Assembly: GCA_013177805.1 (NCBI GenBank)
Contig: JABLXU010000042.1
Span: forward strand, 1 to 48,046
DNA length: 48,046 bases
Direction: 5' to 3'
DNA from: Candidatus Omnitrophota bacterium
Lineage (GTDB): Bacteria; Hinthialibacterota; Hinthialibacteria; Hinthialibacterales; Hinthialibacteraceae
The first letter of the stretch is position 1; each line of letters begins with the position of its first letter. The position numbers were made by a program, and so were the translations under genes. The notes below the pieces were generated by a model. That model had not been told where the DNA came from. It saw only the letters and a program-made list of their open reading frames with translations, and did no database searches. This document shows, in pieces, positions 35,238-43,291 of the stretch.

Positions 35238-36098
35238 ATGCCTGATTACCGCTTTTTGATTATTGACGGATACTCGAAAAAAAGCCGGGACGATTTGGAA
35301 GCCGCCGGCATGTGCCTCGCCTGCACCCTTTACGTCAAGTTGCTGGAGCGCTACTGCCCGGGATGCGCCTATGACATCCTGCTGCCCACCGATCCGGACG
35401 TAGAAATGCCCAAACCGGCAGACCTGGAAGCCTACAGCGGCATCATTTGGACCGGCTGCAACCTGACCATCTACGATCTCACCCACCCCAGCGTGGTGAA
35501 GCAAATCCAACTGGCCCAGGAAGCCTACGAAGTGGGAGTTCCCAGTTTCGGCAGTTGTTGGGGCATCCAGATGGCCGCCGTCGCCGCGGGAGGCGAAGTG
35601 CAGGCCAATCCGAAGGGGCGGGAAATGGGGATCGCCCGCAAGATCCTGTTGACTCCGGAAGGGCGCCATCATCCCATGTACGAAGGCAAGCCGCCGGTGT
35701 TCAACGCCTTCATCAGTCATGAGGATCACATTACCCAACTTCCCCCCGGCGGGGTGCTGCTCGCCAGCAACGATTTCACACACGTGCAGGCGATTGCCGT
35801 CACGCACAAAAAGGGGACTTTCTGGGGCGTGCAGTATCATCCCGAGTATGACCTGCACGAAATGGCACGGCTGATCGTCGCCCGGGAAAACAAGCTGGTG
35901 CCCCTTGGTTTCTTCACGGATCACGACGACCTTGTCCAGTACGTGGACAAACTGGAAACTCTCTTCGCCCATCCGGACCGCAAGGACCTGCGCTGGCAGT
36001 TGGACATCGACGACGACGTGTTGTCCGATGCCATCCGCCAATGCGAATTCGCTAACTGGATCAAAAACCTGGTGGTTCCTTATGTGGAGAGCAGCTGA
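35238..36098 (+). CDS. Class I (type 1) glutamine amidotransferase-like protein
   Basis: A 286-residue stand-alone amidotransferase of the GMP-synthase-like group. The nucleophile is C107 in FGSCWGIQ, and H201 with E203 in GVQYHPEYD complete the catalytic triad. No synthase partner domain is fused. The C-terminal 70 residues (about 215-286) are an extra helical part. Members of this group include hydrolases that remove gamma-glutamyl groups as well as ammonia donors. The glutamine synthetase-like and aldehyde dehydrogenase genes 4-5 kb downstream make a gamma-glutamyl-intermediate hydrolase worth considering. GGAG lies about 10 nt upstream. Confidence 0.8.
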   Translation: MPDYRFLIIDGYSKKSRDDLEAAGMCLACTLYVKLLERYCPGCAYDILLPTDPDVEMPKPADLEAYSGIIWTGCNLTIYDLTHPSVVKQIQLAQEAYEVGVPSFGSCWGIQMAAVAAGGEVQANPKGREMGIARKILLTPEGRHHPMYEGKPPVFNAFISHEDHITQLPPGGVLLASNDFTHVQAIAVTHKKGTFWGVQYHPEYDLHEMARLIVARENKLVPLGFFTDHDDLVQYVDKLETLFAHPDRKDLRWQLDIDDDVLSDAIRQCEFANWIKNLVVPYVESS

Positions 36099-36159
36099 GA
36101 TAAGCACCCAATTCCCGGCCCCGATTTACCCGGACGCGGAGCCAGGATACAGGGCGTCC

Positions 36160-36214
36160 TTTCAGGGCGGCCCTTATTCCGCCCTTCTCCCGGAGGGAAA
36201 GGGAATTTTGGGAC
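36160..36214. repeat. Family-A-like palindromic repeat between convergent genes
   Basis: The stretch contains CCTTTCAGGGCGGCCC followed by CTTCTCCCGGAGGGAAAGGG. An inverted family-B fragment (CTTACCGGATCAAC) lies at about 36266-36285. Both sit in the 224-bp gap between the amidotransferase and transporter gene ends and could form 3' hairpins. Confidence 0.45.
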
Positions 36215-36322
36215 GCTCTCCAATCCGTCTAAACGATGTCCGGTCACGCTCCTGGAAAATTGTACGCCCTTACCGGATCAACTCAAAAAAGGTGAGGGAT
36301 GGAGCATCGTGCCCCATATTTT

Positions 36323-37615
36323 CTACTCTCCCCCCTTCCCCGCCGGGACATAATTCCATTTCGCGGCCAGCAACGCGCCGCTCAGGAAGGCGCAGACCAC
36401 CAGCAGGTAAAACAGCGCGTCCCAACCGTAGGAATTTTTCACCACGGCTACGATGTAACCAGACACCATTTGTCCGATGGAGCCCACCCCGTTGATGAGA
36501 CCCGCCGCCGTCGCCGCACCCCGCTGCGAGCCTTCATCCTGGGCGGCCGCGCCGGTCATCAAGGTATCCGGCCCGTAGGTCAGGAAACCGATCAGGCCGA
36601 TGCCGATGGCGTTGGCCAGGTGTCCCCAACCCGCGATGGTGGGATGAATCAAAAACGCGAATCCCAATCCCCACAAAAACAAGGCGCCCACGGGAAACCG
36701 GCGTGATTGAAACAATTTATCCGACATATACCCAGCCGCGATGGCTCCCCCGAATCCCACCAATTCATAGATCGTGGATGTGTATCCCGCTTCTTCACCG
36801 CTGTAGGCCAGCCGCTCGGTCATGTACAGAGGCAGCCAGAAGAGAAAAGCGTAGCGGGTCATTTTCAGAAAAAAATACATTAAAGCGATCATCCACACCG
36901 AGGGCTTGGCGATAATCTCGAGGAGGATGGAATACGACGTGTGTGGCTCGAAAGCACCATCCGCGTTGGGTTTTTGTTCATCATCCTCGGGGAAATCGGG
37001 CAAGCCGGCGTCGGAGGGCTTATTGCGGGTAAAAAACACATAGGCAGACGCAATCCCCATCAGCACCAAGGCGGGAAACCAGAATCCCCGCCGCCATCCG
37101 TAATCCGTGAAATACGGCATCCGGTAGACGCTATAGGTGGCCAAGGCGGTGGCGATCGCCCCGCCCAGGACGTAATTGGTCGTCCACCAAGCCATGACGA
37201 TTCCCCGCTCGGGCCGGCGGAACCAGCAGGCCATGTTTTTGACCAGCCCCGACCATCCGGTGGCTTGTCCCACGCCGTTCACCCCGCACAGAAACAACAC
37301 CAGGGCAAAGACTGTCCCCGTGAATCCCAGAACCATATTGGAGAGGGCCGAGAGGAACAAACCGGCGCCTACAATGATACGGGGCCCATACCGGTCGGAG
37401 AGCACGCCGTTGACAAATTGCCCCACGCAGTACATGAGACTATACACGAAGATGTAATTGGCATATTGAAGATCGGTCAGCCCCAATTCCTTCAATTCCG
37501 GAGCAATGACACTCAAATTCTTGCGGCAGAGATAAAATCCGGCGTAACCCAGCCAGGTGATGATAAAAATCCGATACCGCCAGTTCACTTGCCGTGGGGA
37601 CAATTCAGCCGTCAT
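36323..37615 (-). CDS. MFS transporter of the organophosphate:phosphate antiporter (OPA) group
   Basis: A 430-residue twelve-helix transporter. The start GYAGFYLCRKNLSVIAPELK (helix 1) is the GlpT/UhpT signature with its Arg, and GVLSDRYGPR is the MFS loop motif. OPA members exchange glycerol-3-phosphate, hexose phosphates or related phosphorylated or phosphonate solutes for phosphate. The position inside an aminoethylphosphonate-degrading neighbourhood suggests a phosphonate substrate, but no gene fusion or regulatory site proves it. The start at 37615 is set by AGGAGGCGCGT directly upstream; the longer frame adds an unlikely N-terminus. It is divergent from the alcohol dehydrogenase gene. 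Confidence 0.85.
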   Translation of the reverse strand: MTAELSPRQVNWRYRIFIITWLGYAGFYLCRKNLSVIAPELKELGLTDLQYANYIFVYSLMYCVGQFVNGVLSDRYGPRIIVGAGLFLSALSNMVLGFTGTVFALVLFLCGVNGVGQATGWSGLVKNMACWFRRPERGIVMAWWTTNYVLGGAIATALATYSVYRMPYFTDYGWRRGFWFPALVLMGIASAYVFFTRNKPSDAGLPDFPEDDEQKPNADGAFEPHTSYSILLEIIAKPSVWMIALMYFFLKMTRYAFLFWLPLYMTERLAYSGEEAGYTSTIYELVGFGGAIAAGYMSDKLFQSRRFPVGALFLWGLGFAFLIHPTIAGWGHLANAIGIGLIGFLTYGPDTLMTGAAAQDEGSQRGAATAAGLINGVGSIGQMVSGYIVAVVKNSYGWDALFYLLVVCAFLSGALLAAKWNYVPAGKGGE

Positions 37616-37750
37616 ACGCGCCTCCTGTGGATTTAGCGCAGAAAATACCATGCCGGAAAGGAATAATCCAGGATGAATGGAACAATGTGCGGCCAAGCCT
37701 ACTCTCCGGTTCTTCTTTCCCACGGTTTGCTGCTTTTCACGGGCTGTTCG

Positions 37751-37780
37751 TTGACAAGCGCTCTTCGGTTATGGCAGAAT
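37751..37780 (+). promoter_or_regulatory. Candidate promoter of the second alcohol dehydrogenase gene
   Basis: A perfect TTGACA at 37751-37756 is followed after 18 nt by CAGAAT at 37775-37780 (4 of 6 matches). The predicted start is near 37787, giving a leader of about 90 nt that contains a CCTCG/CGAGG hairpin (37815-37830) and a GGGGCCCCATGGGG palindrome. It would drive the dehydrogenase, aldehyde dehydrogenase and glutamine synthetase-like genes. Confidence 0.5.
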
Positions 37781-37875
37781 CCCGCGATTCCATTTCGTGA
37801 AGCGGCCTGAGTGCCCTCGTTGGAGCGAGGGGGGCCCCATGGGGTTGGCAGCATCCCAGTGAGGAGATCAAATCC

Positions 37876-39042
37876 GTGTTGAAGGACATTACCCGTTTTT
37901 CTTTTCCCACCCTCATCGTTTTCGGGCCGGGAGCGGTGGCTTCGCTTCCCGATTGCCTTTCCGAAACCGGCATCCAGAAGCCCCTTCTCGTGACGGATCC
38001 GGGCCTGGTGAAAACCGCCGCATTTACCAAAGTCCAAGAAGCTTTGAAAGGCAAGCATTCCATGATCCCCATTTTCTCCGGCGTGCATCCCAATCCGGTG
38101 GAAGAGGACGTGGAACAGGCGGGCGCGCAGTTCCGGAGCAACGGATGTGACGGCGTCATCGGCCTGGGCGGCGGCAGCGCCCTCGACGTGGCGAAGGCGG
38201 TGGCGGTCCGTGTGACGCACGACGGTCCTTTGGCCCGATACGAGGCCCAGGCCGGGGGATACCTGCTCATCACCGGCCCATTGCCGCCGGTCATCGCTAT
38301 CCCCACCACCGCGGGAACCGGCAGCGAGGTGGGGCGGTCGGCGGTCATCACCATTCCCGCGCTGGGCCGCAAGATCGTCATATTCAGTCCGTTGCTCATG
38401 CCCCAGCGCGCGATCGAGGATCCGGAACTGACGGTCAGCCTGCCTCCGCTCCTCACAGCATCCACGGGCATGGACGCCTTCACGCACAATCTTGAATCGC
38501 TGACCAGCCCGGTGTTTCATCCCATTTGCGACGCGGTGGCCCTGGGCGGCCTCGAATTGGTCATCACGTACCTGGAACGGGCCGTGAAGAACGGCCTCGA
38601 CCTGGAGGCGCGCGGCTTTATGATGATCGCCGCCAGCATGGGCGCGATGGCCTTCCAGAAAGACCTGGGCGCGGCGCATTCGCTCGCGCATCCCCTCTCG
38701 GCCGAATACGGGATGCAACACGGGATGGCCAACGCCATTTGCCTGCCGGCGGTCATGCGTTTCAACCGCGAAGCGGCGTCGAAGCATTACGCGCGGGTGG
38801 CGGCTCTTTTCGGCGTCAACACCCATGGCATGACCGGCGTGGAGGCGGCGGACCGCGCGATCGAAGCAGTGAGCGGACTCAACCAGCGCATCGGCATCCC
38901 GGCCCGATTGCGGGATTGCGGCATTCCGGAAGAAGGCTTGGCGAAACTCGCGGACAAGGCCTTCGAGGATTCATGTCACCTGACCAATCCGCGCCCCTGC
39001 ACCCGGGACGATTTGTTGCGCCTGTACCGGGAATGCTGGTGA
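37876..39042 (+). CDS. Iron-containing (group III) alcohol dehydrogenase
   Basis: A 388-residue NAD(P)-dependent dehydrogenase. GLGGGSALDVAKA (residues 96-108) and PTTAGTGSEVGRSA bind the nucleotide. All four metal ligands are in place: D200 and H204 in GMDAFTHNLE, H268 and H282 in the AAHSLAHPLSAEYGMQHG segment. It starts at GTG, with GAGGAG 9 nt upstream. The likely reaction is reversible aldehyde/alcohol interconversion; acetaldehyde from PhnX is a reasonable substrate, but this is inference. It heads a set of plus-strand genes with the aldehyde dehydrogenase (57 bp downstream) and the glutamine synthetase-like gene. Confidence 0.88.
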   Translation: MLKDITRFSFPTLIVFGPGAVASLPDCLSETGIQKPLLVTDPGLVKTAAFTKVQEALKGKHSMIPIFSGVHPNPVEEDVEQAGAQFRSNGCDGVIGLGGGSALDVAKAVAVRVTHDGPLARYEAQAGGYLLITGPLPPVIAIPTTAGTGSEVGRSAVITIPALGRKIVIFSPLLMPQRAIEDPELTVSLPPLLTASTGMDAFTHNLESLTSPVFHPICDAVALGGLELVITYLERAVKNGLDLEARGFMMIAASMGAMAFQKDLGAAHSLAHPLSAEYGMQHGMANAICLPAVMRFNREAASKHYARVAALFGVNTHGMTGVEAADRAIEAVSGLNQRIGIPARLRDCGIPEEGLAKLADKAFEDSCHLTNPRPCTRDDLLRLYRECW

Positions 39043-39099
39043 TTCCGGTTCGTTACCCCAAGCCAGACTGAAGGATACCCTAGGAAGCGAGACTGAACC

Positions 39100-40545
39100 A
39101 TGCAAACCCATGAGTTGTTGATCGGAGGGAAATGGACGCCCGCCCAGTCCGGCGAGACGTTCGAGGTCATCGATCCGGCGCGCACGGAGCCCATCGCGCG
39201 CGCGGCCAAGGCCGGCACCGCCGATGTGGACGCCGCGGTGCGGGCCGCCCGGAACGCGTTCGACGAAGGCCCCTGGCCCAACATGCTGGCGTCCCAGCGC
39301 GCGGCCGTACTTTACAAGTTCGCCAATCTGATCCGTGACCACCTTGAGGAAATCGCGCAAACCGAGTCGCGCAACGTGGGCAAACCGATCACCGATTCGC
39401 GCGACGAAGTGGGCGCCGGGGCGTATTGCTTCGAATACTACGCCGGGGCGATCACGAAATATTTTGGGGAAACCATCCCTGTTTCGAAACCCGGCCTCGA
39501 TTACACCCTCCGGGTTCCCTGCGGCGTAGTGGCCGCCATCGTCCCGTGGAATTTCCCCTTCGCCATGGCCTGCTGGAAAGCCGCTCCCGCCCTGGTGACC
39601 GGCAACGCCGTGATCCTCAAACCGGCCAGTTACACTCCGCTCTCGGCGTTGTGGCTTGGCCGCCTCGCTTTGGAAGCCGGAATCCCCGAAGGCGTGTTCA
39701 ATATCATTACCGGCCCCGGTTCCACGGCCGGCAGCGCCCTGGTGGCCCATCCCGGCGTGGACAAGATCTCCTTCACCGGCGAAACCACCACCGGCACGCA
39801 GATCATGAAGCAGGCCGCCGAGGCCATCAAACGTGTCTCCCTCGAACTGGGCGGCAAATCGCCCAACATCGTCTTCGCCGACGCGGACGTGGAGCGCGCG
39901 GCCCGCAACTCGGTCTTGGGCGTGTTCGGCAACTGCGGGCAGGATTGCTGCGCGCGCAGCCGCGCCTTTGTCGAACAATCCGTGTACGACCAGTTCGTCG
40001 AAGCGTTCATTGACCAGACCCGCCAGACGATCATCGGCGATCCGCTTGATCCCGCCACGCAGATCGGCCCGATGGTCTCCCTGCACCAGCGGGATCATGT
40101 CCGCCGGTACATTCAACTCGGCCAGGAAGAAGGAGCGACGTTGGCTTACGGCGGCGACATCCTCACGGACGGGATTTACGCCAAGGGCGCGTATATCCGC
40201 CCCGCCGTGTTTACCCATGCCACCAATGCGATGCGCATTTCCCAGGAAGAGATTTTCGGTCCCGTGGTCAATGTGATTCCCTTCACGGATGAAGACGAGA
40301 TGATCCGCCAGGTCAACGGCACGCGGTACGGCCTTTCCGGCTCGCTGTGGACCAATAACCTCTCCCGTGCCCTGCGGGTCGCCCGCCAGATCCGTTCCGG
40401 TGTGCTGGGTGTCAACAGCAGTTCCAGCGTTTTTATCGAGGCCCCCTTCGGCGGATTCAAGCAAAGCGGCATCGGGCGGGACCTGGGCATGCACAGTTTG
40501 GATCATTTCACGGAAGTTAAAAACATTTTCATCTATCTCGGGTGA
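39100..40545 (+). CDS. NAD(P)-dependent aldehyde dehydrogenase
   Basis: A 481-residue aldehyde dehydrogenase. The catalytic Cys is C283 in CGQDCCARSR and the general base is E249 in LELGGKSP; N151 (PWNFPF) and K174 complete the usual site. It should oxidise an aldehyde to a carboxylate. Similar enzymes act on betaine aldehyde, gamma-glutamylaminobutyraldehyde (PuuC) or acetaldehyde. The gene lies between an iron-type alcohol dehydrogenase and a glutamine synthetase-like ligase (7-bp gap), so it may act on acetaldehyde or on a gamma-glutamylated aldehyde. It does not show features that would prove a phosphonoacetaldehyde dehydrogenase. Confidence 0.9.
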   Translation: MQTHELLIGGKWTPAQSGETFEVIDPARTEPIARAAKAGTADVDAAVRAARNAFDEGPWPNMLASQRAAVLYKFANLIRDHLEEIAQTESRNVGKPITDSRDEVGAGAYCFEYYAGAITKYFGETIPVSKPGLDYTLRVPCGVVAAIVPWNFPFAMACWKAAPALVTGNAVILKPASYTPLSALWLGRLALEAGIPEGVFNIITGPGSTAGSALVAHPGVDKISFTGETTTGTQIMKQAAEAIKRVSLELGGKSPNIVFADADVERAARNSVLGVFGNCGQDCCARSRAFVEQSVYDQFVEAFIDQTRQTIIGDPLDPATQIGPMVSLHQRDHVRRYIQLGQEEGATLAYGGDILTDGIYAKGAYIRPAVFTHATNAMRISQEEIFGPVVNVIPFTDEDEMIRQVNGTRYGLSGSLWTNNLSRALRVARQIRSGVLGVNSSSSVFIEAPFGGFKQSGIGRDLGMHSLDHFTEVKNIFIYLG

Positions 40546-40552
40546 CAAGCCC

Positions 40553-41923
40553 ATGCAATCTCCATTCACGGTGGAATGGCTGCGGGAACAAATCCAAGAA
40601 GGAAAGATCGATACGGTTCTAGTGGCGTTTCCTGATCAATTCGGACGGCTGTTGGGCAAGCGGTGCACCGGATCGTACTTTTTGGATCAGGTTTTATCCT
40701 CGGGAATCGACCTGTGCAGTTACCTGCTCGCGGCGGACCTGGAAATGAATCCTTTGCCCGGATTTGAAATGACCAGTTGGGAAAAAGGGTACGGTGATTT
40801 TCATGGAGTTCCGGACCTGGCCACTCTGCGGCCTCTCCATTGGTTGAACGGCACCGCGTTGGTCCTGGCCGATCTCACATGGGAAACCGGCGCGCCGGTT
40901 ACCCAGTCCCCCCGCGCTATCCTCAAAAACCAATTGGAACGCGTCCGGGAAAGGGGCTTGTTCCCCCGAATGGGTTCCGAACTGGAATTCTACCTTTTCA
41001 TTGAATCCGAGGAGGAGCTTGGTGCTCCACCCCGGCAGTATCGCAATCCCACACCGAGCACCCATGGCCTGATCGACTACCACATCCTCTCGACGACCCG
41101 GGACGAAGGGGTGATCCGTGAGATCCGCAACCGCATGGATTCAAGCGGCATCCCGATCGAATTCAGCAAAGGCGAATGGGGCCAAGGCCAACATGAAATC
41201 AACCTGCGCTATTGCGACGCGTTGGAAATGGCTGACCGGCACGTCATCTACAAAAACGGAGTCAAGGAAATCGCTTGGCAACAAGGTGGCTCGGTGTCAT
41301 TCATGGCCAAATACGACGCCCGCGCCGCGGGATCCGGTTTTCATATTCACACCAGTGTGACCGGCCCGGATGGAGTGGAGAATCTATTCTGGGATCCGGC
41401 AAACAACCGGGGATCAATCCTGTTCCGGCAGTTCCTGGGCGGCTTGTTGCGGTATACCGGCGAATTCTTCCTTTTTTTCGCGCCGGCCATCAATTCCTAC
41501 AAGCGCTACCAGGAGGCCTCTTTCGCCCCCACCCGGCTGGTGTGGAGTGAGGATAACCGCACGGCCGGTTTCCGCGTCATTGGCCACGGCCCTTCGTTCC
41601 GGATCGAAAACCGCCTGCCGGGGGCGGACGCCAATCCTTATCTTGCCTTCGCCGCCACCCTGGCCGCCGGTTTGGCCGGGATCGAGGAGCAATTGGATTG
41701 CGGCGATCCCTATCGCGGCAACGCCTATCTCGACACCTCCCTGCCCCAGATCCCCCTGAACCTGATTCAAGCCGCGGATTTGTTGGATCAAAGCCCGCTG
41801 GCCAGGAAAGCTTTCGGCGAGGATGTGGTGAAGCATTATGTCCATCTGGCCAGAATGGAACAGAAAGCGTTCGACAACGCCGTGACGGATTGGGAGCGAA
41901 AACGGTATTTCGATCAGATCTAA
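40553..41923 (+). CDS. Glutamine synthetase-family ligase (gamma-glutamyl-amine ligase candidate)
   Basis: A 456-residue glutamine synthetase-fold ligase. Metal- and substrate-site segments are in order: MGSELEFYLF (residues 140-149), GQHEINL (212-218), GSGFHIHTS (260-268), then the WSEDNRTAGFRV and FRIENRLPGADANPYLAFA segments in the C-terminal half. The N-terminal beta-grasp starts at the MQSPFTVEWL start; the longer open frame upstream overlaps the aldehyde dehydrogenase gene and is not real. Stand-alone members next to an aldehyde dehydrogenase often form gamma-glutamyl amides of amines (PuuA-like) rather than glutamine. The amine is unknown; aminoethylphosphonate, ethanolamine or a diamine would each fit the neighbourhood. 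Confidence 0.85.
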   Translation: MQSPFTVEWLREQIQEGKIDTVLVAFPDQFGRLLGKRCTGSYFLDQVLSSGIDLCSYLLAADLEMNPLPGFEMTSWEKGYGDFHGVPDLATLRPLHWLNGTALVLADLTWETGAPVTQSPRAILKNQLERVRERGLFPRMGSELEFYLFIESEEELGAPPRQYRNPTPSTHGLIDYHILSTTRDEGVIREIRNRMDSSGIPIEFSKGEWGQGQHEINLRYCDALEMADRHVIYKNGVKEIAWQQGGSVSFMAKYDARAAGSGFHIHTSVTGPDGVENLFWDPANNRGSILFRQFLGGLLRYTGEFFLFFAPAINSYKRYQEASFAPTRLVWSEDNRTAGFRVIGHGPSFRIENRLPGADANPYLAFAATLAAGLAGIEEQLDCGDPYRGNAYLDTSLPQIPLNLIQAADLLDQSPLARKAFGEDVVKHYVHLARMEQKAFDNAVTDWERKRYFDQI

Positions 41924-41967
41924 CGCACTCCTCTTGTTCCGGGAAGAGGACGGGATGAGCGACATAT

Positions 41968-42003
41968 CAAAAACCAGGAGGGGCACGCGGCGGCGTGCCC
42001 CTC
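41968..42003 (-). terminator. Intrinsic terminator of the ilvBNC operon
   Basis: An 11-bp perfect stem, GAGGGGCACGC (41978-41988) with GCGTGCCCCTC (41993-42003), has a 4-nt loop. On the minus strand it is followed by CTGGTTTTTGA. It lies about 30 bp beyond the ilvC stop codon. Confidence 0.8.
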
Positions 42004-42035
42004 TTGGATTATCGGCTTGCCGGTCCCGGGAGGGT

Positions 42036-43031
42036 TTACTTTTTCTTCTTGAGCCAGGGCATCAGGGCACGCAGTTGCTTGCCGACTTGCTCCACCGGGT
42101 GATTCAAATCCTTATTGCGCAAGGCATTGAAAACGGGGCGGTTGGCTTGGTTCTCGAGAATCCATTCGCGCGCGAATTCACCGCTTTGGATCTCCTTGAG
42201 GATCTTTTTCATTTCCTGCTTGGTTTCTTCGGTGATGATGCGCGGTCCGCGGGTCAAGTCGCCGTATTCGGCCGTGTCGGAGATGCTGTAGCGCATGCCC
42301 GCGACGCCGTTTTCGTAGATCAAGTCGATGATCAGTTTCAGTTCATGGACGCACTCGAAATAGGCCATTTCGGGCTGATAGCCGGCTTCCACCAGCGTCT
42401 CGAAACCCGCTTTCAGCAAGGCCGTCAATCCGCCGCATAGCACCACCTGCTCACCGAAGAGGTCGGTTTCGGTCTCTTCCAGGAAGGTGGTTTCGATGAC
42501 GCCCGCGCGGGTGCCGCCGATGCCCTTGGCGTAGGCCAACGCGGTCTCCTTGGCCTGGCCGGAGGCGTTCTGCTGGACGGCGATCAAGGCCGGCACGCCG
42601 CCGCCTTCGGTGAAGGTCCGGCGCACCAGATGGCCCGGCCCCTTGGGAGCGACCATGATCACGTCCACTTCAGCGGGGGGAAGGATCTGGCCGAAATGAA
42701 TGTTGAAACCGTGGGCAAAGAGGAGCGTCTTGCCTGCTTTCATTTCGGGTTTGATGGAGCTGTTATACACCTGCGGCTGGTATTGGTCGGGTACCGTGAT
42801 GGTGATCAAATCGCCGCGCTGGGCCGCCTCGGCCGCGGTCAGTACCTCGAATCCATCGGCCTTGGCCTGGTCGAAGTTCGGGCCGGGGATTTCGGCCACG
42901 ACCACCTGGATCCCGCTGTCCCGGAGATTTTGCGAGTGGGCGTGCCCCTGGCTGCCGTAACCGATGACGGCCACGGTTTTGTTTTTGAGCACCTCCAGGT
43001 TGGCGTCTTGGTCGTAATACATCTGCACCAT
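42036..43031 (-). CDS. ilvC: Ketol-acid reductoisomerase (class I)
   Basis: A 331-residue enzyme that isomerises and reduces 2-acetolactate and 2-aceto-2-hydroxybutyrate in valine, leucine and isoleucine synthesis. The nucleotide loop is [17 protein letters not shown] near residue 25. [11 protein letters not shown] and the [19 protein letters not shown] segment hold the Mg2+-binding acids, and ISDTAEYG and the final LMPWLKKK are class I hallmarks. The true start is 43031, with AGGAG 9 nt upstream; the longer frame would overlap the leader and ilvN. It is the third gene of ilvBNC, separated from ilvN by 260 bp with a terminator. Confidence 0.95.
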   Translation of the reverse strand: MVQMYYDQDANLEVLKNKTVAVIGYGSQGHAHSQNLRDSGIQVVVAEIPGPNFDQAKADGFEVLTAAEAAQRGDLITITVPDQYQPQVYNSSIKPEMKAGKTLLFAHGFNIHFGQILPPAEVDVIMVAPKGPGHLVRRTFTEGGGVPALIAVQQNASGQAKETALAYAKGIGGTRAGVIETTFLEETETDLFGEQVVLCGGLTALLKAGFETLVEAGYQPEMAYFECVHELKLIIDLIYENGVAGMRYSISDTAEYGDLTRGPRIITEETKQEMKKILKEIQSGEFAREWILENQANRPVFNALRNKDLNHPVEQVGKQLRALMPWLKKKK

Positions 43032-43057
43032 GGTCGGGTTCTCCTTTTTTTTTGGAA

Positions 43058-43090
43058 TCATTGAGCAATGTGGATGGCAAGAACAACCAT
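43058..43090 (-). CDS. Possible 10-codon branched-chain-rich leader ORF before ilvC
   Basis: Directly after the T-run of the ilvN-ilvC terminator an ATG at 43090 opens a frame that reads [10 protein letters not shown] and stops at 43058, 26 nt before the ilvC start. Five of its ten codons are Val, Leu or Ile. It has no clear ribosome site and could be chance. If translated, it could regulate ilvC by ribosome stalling. Confidence 0.25.
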   Translation of the reverse strand: MVVLAIHIAQ

Positions 43091-43138
43091 AAAAAAACCG
43101 CCCGGTCCAGACCCGGAAAGGGAGGGGAACCGGGCGGT
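43091..43138 (-). terminator. Intercistronic terminator or attenuator between ilvN and ilvC
   Basis: A 10-bp stem (ACCGCCCGGT and ACCGGGCGGT, 43129-43138 and 43097-43106) with a 22-nt loop is followed on the minus strand by TTTTTTTATGG. It lies within the ilvBNC operon, so it should either reduce ilvC expression relative to ilvBN or be regulated. Upstream on the minus strand further pairings are possible: CTTGGC with GCCAAG, and AAACCGCT with AGCGGTTT. Confidence 0.75.
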
Positions 43139-43291
43139 AATCCACATCATAAACCGCTTGGCCTTCTCTGCCAAGAACCCGAGGAAGAAAAGAGGCGGCG
43201 GCGCGCTTCGAGCGGTTTTCCGCCGGTTGTTCTACATGCCCTGCCGCGTATGGGGGCCACGCGTCCCCGGAGAGCGGTATTATCGGCGATC

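Noticed and set aside
39100..40545. Aldehyde dehydrogenase as a PhnY-type phosphonoacetaldehyde dehydrogenase
   Set aside because: The neighbourhood suggests it, but I can see no phosphonate-site residues that would separate it from general aldehyde dehydrogenases, and no phnA is present.
30034..41923. A phosphonate biosynthesis cluster
   Set aside because: No phosphoenolpyruvate mutase or phosphonopyruvate decarboxylase is visible; PhnW and PhnX point to degradation.
43091..43291. A T-box riboswitch before ilvC
   Set aside because: The ilvN-ilvC gap has a terminator and a GGGTCTGGACCGGGCGG stretch slightly like a T-box antiterminator, but it lacks the AGGGTGGNACCGCG core and stem I, so a T-box is not supported.
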